Positions 51,170-64,000 of a DNA stretch of 64,000 nt are shown piece by piece. A program made the translations under genes and the position numbers. Each line of letters starts with the position of its first letter. Position 1 is the first letter of the stretch. The notes under the pieces were generated by a model, which ran no database searches, was not told where the DNA came from, and saw nothing but the letters and a program-made list of their open reading frames with translations. Origin of the DNA: Avena insularis (taxonomy: Eukaryota > Streptophyta > Magnoliopsida > Poales > Poaceae); the NCBI GenBank assembly GCA_023614405.1, contig CM042688.1, forward strand, positions 378,869,331 to 378,933,330, written 5' to 3'.

Positions 51170-54100
51170 TTGGACTGTTTTTGAATTTTTCATGCCCGTT
51201 TCAAACTATGGTCAAAACGGCGGACATGAAGGTAGATAGATAGGGGATGATCCTCGCTAAAATTGCATCGGATCTCTAAAGAAACATCATATTGTAAGAT
51301 TAAAAATGACTTTTTGAAAAAATCATGAGCATTAGATCATATAGCTGTAGTTCAAACCGGACCCACTTCCTACCGATTCGGCAAACATTTGTCTTTTTCC
51401 CCATGGGTGGACGGAAATGTTTGAGATATCCTACTTGGGACATTGTACATGCAAGGTGGTATAGTATTTTTTGAAAAATATGGTGGTAGCATTTTGAATT
51501 AACCATTTGGTGGTTGCTTCACAAAACGCCATGTTTTTGCCACGGGGAAAATGGAAAATACTTTTTCTGTGCGACGAAAAGGAAAACTTCCTTCTGCAAT
51601 ACTGTTCGTAATCCCAATATGCACATGCGCGCACAATATGGGCACATTATCATAAACTATATCACGATTCTGGCTATAACATTGGTCGTTTGACCCAAAA
51701 GCCATGAAACCTCGAACATGATAGGTCATTTCTGTGAAGGTTTTCTGAGATGTTCGCAATATACCAAGTTTGGTATTTTTCCTTAAAAATATGTCACATA
51801 ATATGACACCACGCGAAGGTTTTACATTGTTTGGATCATCTTTGAATTTTTCATGCCCGTTTCAAACTATGGTAAAAATGGCGAGCACGAAGGTTGATAG
51901 ATAGGGGATGATCCTCGCTAAAATTGCATCGGATCTATAAAGAAACATCATATTGTGGGATTAAAAATGAATTTTTGAAAAAATCATGAGCATTAAATCA
52001 TGTAGCTGTAGTTCAAACCGGACCCACTTCCTGCCGATTCGGGAGACATTTGTCTTTTTTGCCATGGGTGGACGGAAAGGTTTGAGATATCCTACTTGGG
52101 ACATTGTACATGCAAGGTGGTACAGTATTTTTTGAAAAATATGGTGGTAGCATTTTGAATTAACCATTTGGTGGCTGCTTCACAAAACGCCCTGTTTTTG
52201 CCACTCGGAAAATCGAAAATACATTTTCTGTGCGACGAAAAGGAAAACTTCCTCCTGCAACATTGTTAGCCATCCCAATATGCACATGCATGCACAATAT
52301 GGGTATATTATCATAAACTATATCGCGATTCTGGCCATAACATTGGTCGTTTGACCCAAAAGCCATGAAACCTCAAACATGATAGGTCATTTCTATGAAG
52401 GTTTTTTCGAGATGCTCGCAATATACCAAGTTTGGTATTTTTCCTTGAAAATTTGTCACATAATATGACACCACGCGAAGGTTTTACATTGTTTGGATCA
52501 TTTTTAAATTTTTCATAGCCGTTTCAAACTATGGTCAAAACGGCTGGCACGAAGGTTGATAGATAGGGGATGATCCTCGCTAAAATTGCATCGGATCTCT
52601 AAAGAAACATCATATTGTGAGATTAAAAATGACTTTTCATTATATCATGTAGCTGTAATTTAAACCGGACTCACTTCCTACCGATTCGGCAGACATTTGT
52701 CTTTTTCGCCATGGGTGGACGCAAAGGTTTGAGATATCCTACTTGGGACATTGTCCATGCAAGGTGGTATAGTATTTTTTGAAAAATATGGTGGTAGCAT
52801 TTTGAATTAACCATTTGGTGGTTGCTTCACAAAACACCATGTTTTTGCCACTCGGAAAATGGAAAATACTTTTTCTGTGCAACGAAAAGGAAAACTTCCT
52901 CCTGCAACATTGTTCGCCATCCCAATATGAACATGCATGCACAATATGGGCACATTATCATAAACTATGTCGCGATTCTGGCCATAACATTGGTCGTTTT
53001 GACCCAAAAGCCATGAAACCTCGAACATGATAGGTCATTTCTGTGAAGGTTTTTTCGAGATGTTCGCAATATACCAAGTTCGATATTTTTCCTTGAAAAT
53101 ATATCACATAATATGACACCACGCGAAGGTTTTACATTGTTTGGATCATTTTTGAATTTTTCAAGCCCGTTTCAAACTATGCTCAAAACGGCGGGCACAA
53201 AGGTTGATAGATAGGGGATGATCCTCGCTAAAATTACATCGGATCTCTAAAGAAACATCATATTGTGATATTAAAATGAATTTTTAAAAAAAGCATGAGC
53301 ATTAGATCATGTAGCTGTAGTTCAAACCGGACCCACTTCCTACCGATTCGGCAGACATTTGTCTTTTTCGCCATGGGTGGACGGAAAGGTTTGAGATACC
53401 CTACTTGGGATATTGTCCATGCAATGTGGTATAGTATTTTTTGAAAAATATGGTGTTTGCATTTTTAATTAACCATTTGGTGGTTGCTTCACAAAACGCC
53501 CTGTTTTTGCCACTCGGAAAATGGAAAATACTTTTTCTGTGCGACGAAAAGGAAATCTTCCTCCTGCAACATTCTTCCCCATCCCAATATGCACATGCAT
53601 GCACAATATGGGCACATTATCATAAACTATGTCGTGATTCTGGCCATAACATTGGTCGTTTGACCCAAAAGCCATGAAACCTCGAACATGATAGGTCATT
53701 TCTGTGAAGGTTTTTTCGAGATGTTCGCAATATACCAAGTTTGATATTTTCCTTGAAAATATGTCACATAATATGACACCACACGAAGGTTTTACATTGT
53801 TTGGATCATTTTTGAATTTTTCATGCCCGTTTCAAACTATGGTCAAAACGGCTGGCACGAAGGTTGATAGATAGGGGATGATCCTCGCTAAAATTGCATC
53901 GGATCTATAAAGAAACATCATATTGTGAGATTAAAAATGAATTTTTGAAAAAATCATGAGCATTAGATCATGTAGCTGTAGTTCAAACCGGACCCACTTC
54001 CTACCGATTCGGCGGACATTTGTCTTTTTCACCATGGGTGGACGAAAAGGTTTGAGATATCCTACTTGGGACATTATCCATAAAAGGTGGTGTAGTATTT

Positions 54101-57100
54101 TTTGAAAAATATGGTGGTAGCATTTTGAATTAACCATTTGGTGGTTGCTTCACAAAACGCCCTGTTTTTGCCACTCGGAAAATGGAAAATACTTTTTCTG
54201 TGCGACGAAAAGGAAAACTTCCTCCTGCAACATTCTTCACCATCCCAATATGCACATGCGTGCACAATATGGGCATATTATCATAAACTATGTCGCGATT
54301 CTGGCCATGACATTGGTCGTTTGACCCAAAAGCCATGAAACCTTGAACATGATAGGTCATTTCTATGAAGGTTTTTTCGAGATGTTCGTAATATACCAAG
54401 TTTGGTATTTTTCCTTGAAAATATGTCACATAATATGACACCACGTGAAGGTTTTACATTGTTTGGATCATTTTTGAATTTTTCATTCCCGTTTCAAACT
54501 ATGGTCAAAACAGCGGGCACGAAGATTGATAGATAGGGGATGATCCTCGCTAAAATTGCATCGGATCTCTAAAGAAACATCATACTGTGAGATTAAAAAT
54601 GATTTTTTTGAAAAAATCATGAGCATTAGATCATGTAGCTGTAGTTCAAACCAGACCAACTTCCTACCGATTCGGCAGACATTTGTCTTTTTCGCCATGG
54701 GTGGACGGAAAGGTTTGAGATATCCTACTTGGGACATTGTCCATGCAAGGTGGTATAATAGTTTTTGAAAAATATGGTGGTAGCATTTTGAATTAACCAT
54801 TTGGTGGTTGCTTCACAAAACACCATGTTTTTGCCACTCAGAAAATGGAAAATACTTTTTCTATGCGACGAAAAGGAAAACTTCCTCCTGCAACATTGTT
54901 CGCCATCCCAATATAAACATGCGTGCATAATATAGGCACATTATCATAAACTATGTCGTGATTCTGGCCATAACATTGGTCGTTTGATCCAAAAGCCATG
55001 AAACCTCGAACATGATATGTCATTTATGTGAAGGTTTTTTTTGAGATGTTCACAATATACCAAGTTTGGTATTTTTCCTTGAAAATATATCACATAATAT
55101 GACACCACGCGAAGGTTTTACATTGTTTGGATCATTTTTGAATTTTTCAAGCCCGTTTCAAACTATGGTCAAAACGGCGGGCACGAAGGTTGATAGATAG
55201 GGGATGATCCTCGCTAAAATTGCATCGGATCTCTAAAGAAACATCATATTGTGAGATTAAAAATGATTTTTTGTAAAAATCATGAGCATTAGATCATGTA
55301 GCTGTAGTTCAAACCGGACCCACTTCCTACCGATTTGCAGACATTTGTCTTTTCGCCATGGGTGGAAGAAAAGGTTTGAGATATCCTACTTGGGACATTG
55401 TCCATGCAAGGTGGTATAGTATTTTTTGAAAAATATGGTGGTTGCATTTTGAATTAACCATTTGGTGGTTGCTTCACAAAACACCCTGTTTTTGCCACTC
55501 GGAAAATGGAAAATACTTTTTCTGTGCGACGAAAAGGAAAACTTCCTCCTGCAACATTGTTCGCCATCCTAATATGCACATGCGTGCACAATATGGGCAC
55601 ATTATCATAAATTATGTCACGATTCTGGCCATAACATTGGTCGTTTGACCCAAAAGCCATGAAACCTCGAACATGATATGTCATTTCTGTGAAGGTTTTT
55701 TCGAGATGTTCGCAATATACCAAGTTTGGTATTTTTCCTTGAAAATATGTCAGATAATATGACACCGAGCGAATGTTTTACATTGTTTGGATCATTTTTG
55801 AATTTTTCATTCCCGTTTCAAACTATGGTCAAAACGGCGGGCACGAAAGGTTGATAGATAGGGGATGATCCTCGCTAAAATTGCATCGGATCTCTAAAGA
55901 AACATCATACTGTGAGATTAAAAATGATTTTTTCGAAAAAATCATGAGCATTAGATCATGTAGCTGTAGTTCAAACCGGACCAACTTCCTACCGATTCGG
56001 CAGACATTTGTCTTTTTCGCCATGGGTGGACGGAAAAGTTTGAGATATCCTACTTGGGACATTGTCCATGCAAGGTGGTATAATAGTTTTTGAAAAATAT
56101 GGTGGTAGCATTTTGAATTAACCATTTGGTGGTTGCTTCACAAAACACCATGTTTTTGCCACTCAGAAAATGGAAAATACTTTTTCTATGCGACGAAAAG
56201 GAAAACTTCCTGCTGCAACATTGTTCGCCATCCCAATATAAACATGCGTGCTTAATATAGGCACATTATCATAAACTATGTCGTGATTCTGGCCATAACA
56301 TTGGTCGTTTGACCCAAAAGCCATGAAACCTCGAACATGATATGTCATTTATGTGAAGGTTTTTTTTGAGATGTTCACAATATACCAAGTTTGGTATTTT
56401 TCCTTGAAAATATGTCACATAATATGACACCACGCGAAGGTTTTACATTGTTTGGATCATTTTTGAATTTTTCAAGCCCGTTTCAAACTATGGTCAAAAC
56501 GGCGGGCACGAAGGTTGATAGATAGGGGATGATCCTCGCTAAAATTGCATCGGATCTCTAAAGAAACATCATATTGTGAGATTAAAAATGATTTTTTGTA
56601 AAAATCATGAGCATTAGATCATGTAGCTGTAGTTCAAACCGGACCCACTTCCTACCGATTTGCAGACATTTGTCTTTTCTCCATGGGTGGAAGAAAAGGT
56701 TTGAGATATCCTACTTGGGACATTGTCCATGAAAGGTGGTATAGTATTTTTTGAAAAATATGGTGGTTGCATTTTGAATTAACCATTTGGTGGTTGCTTC
56801 ACAAAACGCCTTGTTTTTGCCACTCGGAAAATGGAAAATACTTTTTCTGTGCGACTAAAAGGAAAACTTCCTCCTGCAACATTGTTCGCCATCCTAATAT
56901 GCACATGCGTGCACAATATGGGCACATTATCATAAATTATGTCACGATTCTGGCCATAACATTGGTCGTTTGACCCAAAAGCCATGAAACCTCGAACATG
57001 ATATGTCATTTCTGTGAAGGTTTTTTCGAGATGTTCGCAATATACCAAGTTTGGTATTTTTCCTTGAAAATATGTCAGATAATATGACACCGAGCGAATG

Positions 57101-60100
57101 TTTTACATTGTTTGGATCATTTTTGAATTTTTCATTCCCGTTTCAAACTATGGTCAAAACGGCAGGCACGAAAGGTTGATAGATAGGGGATGATCCTCGC
57201 TAAAATTGCATCGGATCTCTAAAGAAACATCATATTGTGAGATTAAAAATGATTTTTTGTAAAAATCATGAGCATTATATCATGTAGCTGTAGTTCAAAC
57301 CGGATCCTGCGGATTCGGTAGACATTTGTCTTTTTCGCCATGGGTGGACGGAAATGTTTGAGATATCCTACTTGGGACATTGTCCATGAAAGGTGGTATA
57401 GTATTTTTTGAAAAATATGGTGGTAGCATTTTGAATTAACCATTTGGTGGTTTCTTCACAAAACACCATGTTTTGCCACTCAGAAAATGGAAAAAACTTT
57501 TTCTGTGCGACGAAAAGGAAAACTTCCTCCTGCAACATTGTTCGCCACCCCAATATAAACATGCGTGCATAATATGGGAACATTATCATAAACTATGTCG
57601 CGATTCTGGCCATAACATTGGTCGTTTGACCCAAAAGCCATGAAACCTCGAACATGATATGTCATTTATGTGAAGGTTTTTTCGAGATGTTCGCAATATA
57701 CCAAGTTTGGTATTTTTCCTTGAAAATATGTCACATAATATGACACAACGTGAAGGTTTTATATTGTTTGGATCATTTTTGAATTTTTCAAGCATGTTTC
57801 AAACTATGGTCAAAACAGCGGGCACGAAGGTTGATAGATAGGGGATGATCCTTGCTAAAATTGCATCGGATCTCTAAAGAAACATCATATTGTGAGATGA
57901 AAAATGATTTTTTGTAAGAATCATGAGCATTAGATCATGTAGCTGTAGTTCAAACCGGACCCACTTCCTACCGATTCGGCAGACATTTGTCTTTTTCGCC
58001 ATGGGTGGACGGAAAGGTTTGAGATATTCTACTTGGGACATTGTCCATACAAGGTGGTATAGTATTTTTAAAAAAATATGCTGGTTGAATTTTGAATTAA
58101 CCATTTGGTGGTTGCTTCACAAAACGCCATGTTTTTGCCACTCGAAAAATGGAAAATACTTTTTCTGTGCGACGAAAAGGAAAAATTCCTCCTGCAACAT
58201 TGTTCGCCATCCTAATATGCACATGCGTGCACAATATGGGCACATTATCATAAATTATGTCGCGATTCTGGCCATAACATTGGTCGTTTGACCCAAAAGC
58301 CATGAAACCTCGAACATGATAGGTCATTTCTGTGAAGGTTTTTTCGAGATAATCGCAATATACGAAGTCTGGTATTTTTCCTTGAAAATATGTCACATAA
58401 TATGACACCACATGAAGGTTTTACATTGTTTGGATCATTTTTGAATTTTTCATGCCCGTTTCAAACTATGGTTAAAACTGCGGGCACGAAGGTTGATAGA
58501 TAGGGGATGATCCTCGCTAAAATTGCATAGGATCTCAAACAAACATCATATTGTGAGATTAAAAATGATTTTTTGTAAAAATCATGAGCATTATATCATG
58601 TAGCTGTAGTTCAAACCGGACCCACTTCCTGCCGATTCGGCAGAGATTTGTCTTTTTCGCCATGGGTGGACGGAAAGGTTTGAGATATCCTACTTGGGAC
58701 ATTGTCCATGCAAGGTGGTATAGTAGTTTTTGAAAAATATGGTGGCAGCATTTTGAATTAACCATTTGGTGGTTGCTTCACAAAACACCATGTTTTTGCC
58801 ACTCAGAAAATGGAAAATACTTTTTCTATGCGACTAAAAGGAAAACTTCCTCCTGCAACATTGTTCGCCATCCCAATATAAACATGCGTGCATAATATGG
58901 GCACATTATCATAAACTATGTCGTGATTCTGGCCATAACATTGGTCGTTTGACCCAAAAGCCATGAAATCTCGAACATGATATGTCATTTATGTGAAGGT
59001 TTTTTCGAGATGTTCACAATATACCAAGTTTGGTATTTTTCCTTGAAAATATGTCACATAATATGACACCACGCGAAGGTTTTACATTGTTTGGATCATT
59101 TTTGAATTTTCAAGCCCGTTTCAAACTATGGTCAAAACGGCGGGCACGAAGGTTGATAGATAGGGGATGATCCTCGCTAAAATTGCATCGGATCTCTAAA
59201 GAAACATCATATTGTGAGATTAAAAATGATTTTTTGTAAAAATCATGAGCATTATATCATGTAGCTGTAGTTCAAACCGGACCCACTTCCTACCGATTTG
59301 GCAGACATTTGTCTTTTCGCCATGGGTGGACGGAAAGGTTTGAGATATCCTACTTGGGACATTGTCCATGCACGGTGGTATAGTATTTTTTGAAAAATAT
59401 GGTGGTTGCATTTTGAATTAACCATTTGGTGGTTGCTTCGCAAAACGCCCTGTTTTTGCCACTCGGAAAATGGAAAATACTTTTTCTGTGCGACGAAAAG
59501 GAAAACTTCCTCCTGCAACATTGTTCGCCATCCTAATATGCACATGCGTGCACAATATGGGCACATTATCATAAATTATGTCATGATTCTGGCCATAACA
59601 TTGGTCGTTTGACCCAAAAGCCATGAAACCTCGAACATGATAGGTCATTTCTGTGAAGGTTTTTTCGAGATGTTCGCAATATACCAAGTTTGGTATTTTT
59701 CCTTTAAAATATGTCACATAATATAACACCGAGCGAATGTTTTACATTGTTTGGATCATTTTTGAATTTTTCATCCCCGTTTCAAACAATGGTCAAAACG
59801 GCGGGCACAAAGGTTGATAGATAGGGGATGATCCTCGCTAAAATTGCATCGGATCTCTAAAGAAACATCATATTGTGAGATTAAAAATGATTTTTTGTAA
59901 AAATCATGAGCATTATATCATGTAGCTGTAGTTCAAACCGGACCCACTTCCTAGGAATTCGGCAGACATTTGTCTTTTTCGCCATGGGTGGACGGAAAGG
60001 TTTGAGATATCCTACTTGGGACATTGTCCATGCAAGGTGGTATAGTATTTTTTGAAAAATATGGTGTTAGCATTTTGAATTAACCATTTGGTGGTTGCTT

Positions 60101-62918
60101 CACAAAACACCATGTTTTTGCCACTCAGAAAATGGAAAATACTTTTTCTGTGCGACGAAAAGGAAAACTTCCTCCTGCAACATTGTTCGCCACCCCAATA
60201 TGAACATGCGTGCATAATATGGGCACATTATCATAAACTATGTCGCGATTCTGGCCATAACATTGGTCGTTTGACCCAAAAGCCATGAAACCTCGAACAT
60301 GATATGTCATTTATGTGAAGGTTTTTTCGAGATGTTCGCAATATACCAAGTTTGGTATTTTTCCTTGAAAAAATGTCACATAATATGACACCACGCGAAG
60401 GTTTTATATTGTTTGGATCATTTTTGAATTTTTCAAGCCCGTTTCAAACTATGGTCAAAACAGCGGGCACGAAGGTTGATAGATAGGGGATGATCCTCGC
60501 TAAAATTGCATCGGATCTCTAAAGAAACATCATATTGTGAGATGAAAAATGATTTTTTGTAAAAATCATGAGCATTAGATCATGTAGCTGTAGTTCAAAC
60601 CGGACCCACTTCCTACCGATTTGGCAGACATTTGTCTTTTTCGCCATGGGTGGACGGAAAGGTTTGAGATATTCTAATTGGGACATTGTCCATGCAAGGT
60701 GGTATAGTATTTTTTGAAAAATATGCTGGTTGCATTTTGAATTAACCATTTGGTGGTTGCTTCACAAAACACCCTGTTTTTGCCACTCGAAAAATGGAAA
60801 ATACTTTTTCTGTGCGACGAAAAGGAAAACTTCCTCCTGCAACATTGTTCGCCATCCTAATATGCACATGCGTGCACAATATGGGCACATTATCATAAAT
60901 TATGTCACGATTCTGACCATAACATTGGTCGTTTGACGCAAAAGCCATGAAACCTCGAACATGATAGGTCATTTCTGTGAAGGTTTTTTCGAGATGTTCG
61001 CAATATACCAAGTTTGGTATTTTTCCTTGAAAATATGTCACATAATATGACACCACATGAAGGTTTTACATTGTTTGGATCATTTTTGAATTTTTCATGC
61101 CCGTTTCAAACTATGGTCAAAACGACGGGCACGAAGGTTGATAGATAGGGGATGATCCTCGCTAAAATTGCATCGGATCTCAGACAAACATCATATTGTG
61201 AGATTAAAAATGATTTTTTGTAAAAATCATGAGCATTATATCATGTAGCTGTAGTTCAAACCGGACCCACTTCCTAGGGATTCGGCAGACATTTGTCTTT
61301 TTCGCCATGGGTGGACGGAAAGGTTTGAGATATCCTACTTGGGACATTGTCCATGCAAGGTGGTATAGTATTTTTTGAAAAATATGCTGCTAGCATTTTG
61401 AATTAACCATTTGGTGGTTGCTTCACAAAACACAATGTTTTTGCCACTCAGAAAATGGAAAATACTTTTTCTGTGCGACGAAAATGAAAACTTCCTCCTG
61501 CAACATTGTTCGCCACCCCAATATGAACATGCGTGCATAATATGGGCACATTATCATAAACTATGTCGCGATTTTGGCCATAACATTGGTCGTTTGACCG
61601 AAAAGCCATGAAACCTCGAACATGATATGTCATTTATGTGAAGGTTTTTTCAAGATGTTCGCAATATACCAAGTTTGGTATTTTTTCTTGAAAATATGTC
61701 ACATAATATGACCCCACGCGAAGGTTTTACATTGTTTGGATCATTTTTGAATTTTTCAAGCCCGTTTCAAACTATGGTCAAAACGGCGGGCACGAAGGTT
61801 GATAGATAGGGGATGATCCTTGCTAAAATTGCATTAGATCTCTAAAGAAACATCATATTGTGAGATTAAAAATGATTTTTTGTAAAAATCATGAGCATTA
61901 GATCATGTAGCTTTAGTTCAAACCGGACCCACTTCCTACCGATTCGGTAGACATTTGTCTTTTTCACCATGGGTGGACGGAAAGGTTTGAGATATCCTAC
62001 TTGGGACATTGTCCATGCAAGGTGGTATAGTATTTTTGAAAAATATGGTGGTTGCATTTTGAATTAACCATTTGATGGTTGCTTCACAAAACGCCCTGTT
62101 TTTGCCACTCGGAAAATGGAAAATACTTTTTCTGTGCGACAAAAAGGAAAACTTCCTCCTGCAACATTGTTCGCCATCCTAATATGCACATGCGTGCACA
62201 ATATGGGCACATTATCATAAATTATGTCGCGATTCTGGCCATAACATTGGTCGTTTGACCCAAAAGCCATGAAACCTCGAACATGATAGGTCATTTCTGT
62301 GAAGGGTTTTTCGAGATGTTTGCAATATACCAAGTTTGGTATTTTTCCTTGAAAATATGTCACATAATATGACACCACGTGAAGGTTTTACATTGTTTGG
62401 ATCATTTTTGAATTTTTCATGCCCGTTTCAAACTATGGTCAAAACGGCGGGCACGAAGGTTGATAGATAGGGGATGATCCTCGCTAAAATTGCATTGGAT
62501 CTCTAAAGAAACATCATATTGTGAGATTAAAAATGAATTTTTGAAAAAATCATGAGCACTAGATCATGTAGTTGTAGTTCAAACCAGACCCACTTCCTGC
62601 CGATTCGCCGACATTTGTCTTTTTCGCCGTGGGTGGACGGAAAGGTTTGAGATATCCTACTTGGGACATTGTCCATGCAAGGTGGTATAGTATTTTTTTG
62701 AAAAATATGGTGGTAGCATTTTGAATTAACCATTTGGTGGTTGCTTCACAAAACGCCTTGTTTTTGCCACTCGGAAAATGGAAAATACTTTTTCTGTGCG
62801 ATGAAAAGGAAAACTTCCTCCTGCAACATTGTTCGTCATCCCAATATGCACATGCGTGCACAATATGGGCACATTATCATAAACTATGTCACGATTCTAG
62901 CCATAACATTGGTTGTTT
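51170..62918. repeat. Tandem array of about 662-bp monomers, 18 copies
   Basis: The anchor ATAGGGGATGATCC occurs at 51240, 51901, 52563, 53211, 53871, 54533, 55197, 55858, 56522, 57183, 57838, 58500, 59160, 59821, 60483, 61145, 61806 and 62467. Spacing is 648-664, mostly 661-662. Monomers 6-17 alternate between two types, giving a dimer of about 1323 bp. The monomer is AT-rich with short inverted repeats such as ATACCAAGTTTGGTAT. Repeated short frames (minus, 68 and about 104 codons) are monomer by-products. A satellite-like array; similarity to a named satellite was not tested. Confidence 0.95.
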
Positions 62919-63114
62919 TCCCCTTTTTTAATTTTTTAAGTACTTATGTTGTTTTTAAGAGGGGGCAACACAGCCAGCCAATCAGAAGAGAGAGTAAGGA
63001 TACCCACGGATCAGCCCAACTAAGCATACCAACCATTTAGATGGCCTTCATCCAACGGCCCAAAGTACAGCGCCAATTTCTCCTGCCTGCCCGTCCCCCG
63101 CACATTTTGGACAT
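62919..63114 (+). other. Sequence between array and terminal LTR
   Basis: The monomer pattern stops after ACATTGGTTGTTTT. The next 196 bp are unique in the window and probably belong to the CACTA right arm. No gene. Confidence 0.5.
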
Positions 63115-64000
63115 TGTACCATCCCATCTGTCTAACATCTGTAATGCTACATGGTCTAATAATAAAATACAACTTCCTACATATAATTAGATGCATTATC
63201 ATTATATCATGCTCATGTCATCATGCCACCTTGCTTTTGAGCATCATATAAAACCTTTCCATTTGGTTCTTATCTCATATGCATTATTAATTGTAGTTGC
63301 CTCTTGATACATCGTATTTGGTTCTTGATAAATGCTTGATGCCCAAGTTGAGTTGGCGGCATAGCTTTTAACTATTACATCACCCTTGCCACCTCCCCTT
63401 ATCTCCACACACTTTTCCACCATTCCTTTTATATATGGGCAAATGCTTTTCTCCCTTTGATATTTATCTCTAGCTCATGTATAGTTGGTATGATTCCATT
63501 CTATTCCTCATACTTCCATACTTGATCTAATATTGTTTTCACAATATTAATGTGGGAGCTGCCTTGTCACCCTTTGCATGCTATGTGAGTAGAACTCCTC
63601 CATAAGCTTCCATATGGTTTAAATTTGAATAAATGCTCATGTGAGAATTTAATTGTGGCTATATTTGCCTAGTGGATCACACACACAAGCTTGGCCACCA
63701 TTTCTTCATGCATGATCTTTTATTCAGTCCATGTGGTAAACTAGCTCTCTTTTATTTTGCTGATCCTTATTCCAAAATTTGGGAATCTTGCTTATATAAT
63801 TGCCATGAGATAATCTAGTGGTTTTCACTACTAGAGGGGGGCATTTACTATTCATGCATGGGCCATGCAGGATCTCTACCATCTTCTTTTCTTTGGGTTT
63901 TTCTTGGATTCTTGAGTGGAGCATTCCTTTCTCTTTAGCTTTATTCCTTTGCTCTTACACAAACCCTCATCTCACATACATGCACATACATTTTTGTTTC
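63115..64000 (+). mobile_element. LTR of an E2-family element, cut by window end
   Basis: Starts TGTACCATCCCATCTG and follows the minus-strand sequence of the E2 LTR (15363 leftward) with many substitutions, for example the shared TCATGCTCATGTCATCATGC and GATGCCCAAGTTGAGTTG. Orientation is plus. Only 886 bp are visible, so I cannot tell a full element from a solo LTR. It is more diverged from the E2 LTRs than those are from each other. The frame 63724-63924 minus is not supported. Confidence 0.85.

Larger units (their letters stand above)
50098..63114 (+). mobile_element. CACTA (En/Spm-type) element, left end and body
   Basis: The terminus CACTACAAGAAAT at 50098 is the canonical plant CACTA end. 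It is followed by subterminal repeats built on GGTCAT/GGTCGT in both orientations, up to about 50340. The possible 3-bp target copy tga (50095-50097) cannot be confirmed because the right end lies outside, beyond the LTR at 63115. No transposase frame is found, so the copy appears non-autonomous. I place the 662-bp array inside it because no other boundary appears between 50340 and 63114; this is inference. Confidence 0.65.

Noticed and set aside
51300..62931. Dozens of 60-120 codon frames
   Set aside because: All recur with the 662-bp period and are by-products of the tandem array; none has an independent coding signal.

Overview
The window is intergenic DNA from a large plant genome. I infer a pooid grass, most likely Triticeae, because it is a dense stack of nested LTR retrotransposons plus a CACTA DNA transposon with a satellite-like tandem array. 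I found no host gene, rRNA, convincing tRNA or CRISPR array. No element looks coding-competent.

Layout. (1) The oldest layer is a minus-strand LTR element with very long LTRs (1-518, 24791-27209 and 29086-31071) and a non-coding 1.85 kb interior bounded by a polypurine tract and a Met-tRNA primer site; it resembles a LARD (non-autonomous large retrotransposon derivative). (2) E1, 519-24785 plus strand, is a Tat-lineage Ty3/Gypsy element with TSD tcgac. It has LTRs of 771/772 bp, a decayed gag-PR-RT-RH-aRH-IN, and a convergent antisense multi-exon gene. (3) E2, 12098-22627 minus strand, is a Tekay/Del-like chromovirus with TSD ccggg, inserted in exon 1 of the E1 antisense gene; its LTRs differ by a 1.37 kb deletion. 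(4) E3, 31077-45440 minus strand, is a related Tat element (TSD atatc on the left) with the same antisense gene, inserted in the right LTR of the oldest element. (5) E4, 45441-50097 minus strand, is an Athila-like fragment (3' LTR, a coiled-coil ORF, integrase C-terminus) that cuts off the last bases of the right LTR of E3. (6) A CACTA element starts at 50098 inside E4. It holds subterminal repeats, a 47-bp minisatellite and a roughly 11.7 kb array of 18 monomers of about 662 bp, a large part of it organised as dimers. (7) At 63115 an LTR of the E2 family begins and runs out of the window.

The most interesting signals come from comparing E1 with E3. All four LTRs carry an inverted pair of GNATATNC (PHR1/P1BS-type) sites just upstream of the TATA box, with a compensatory outer base pair. 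The gag start codon lies inside the LTR, and the frame reads through the primer-binding site. The antisense gene keeps eight exons and its own TATA-like box. A 59-bp unit in its intron 4 is single in E1 and expanded about nine-fold in E3. Both copies share a TAG between protease and reverse transcriptase. Separately, E4 carries a near-identical copy of its LTR promoter-proximal motif in front of its internal ORF, and the 662-bp array shows higher-order structure.

Coordinates of LTRs and TSDs were read directly. Lineage names are inferred from domain order and motifs, without any database search.
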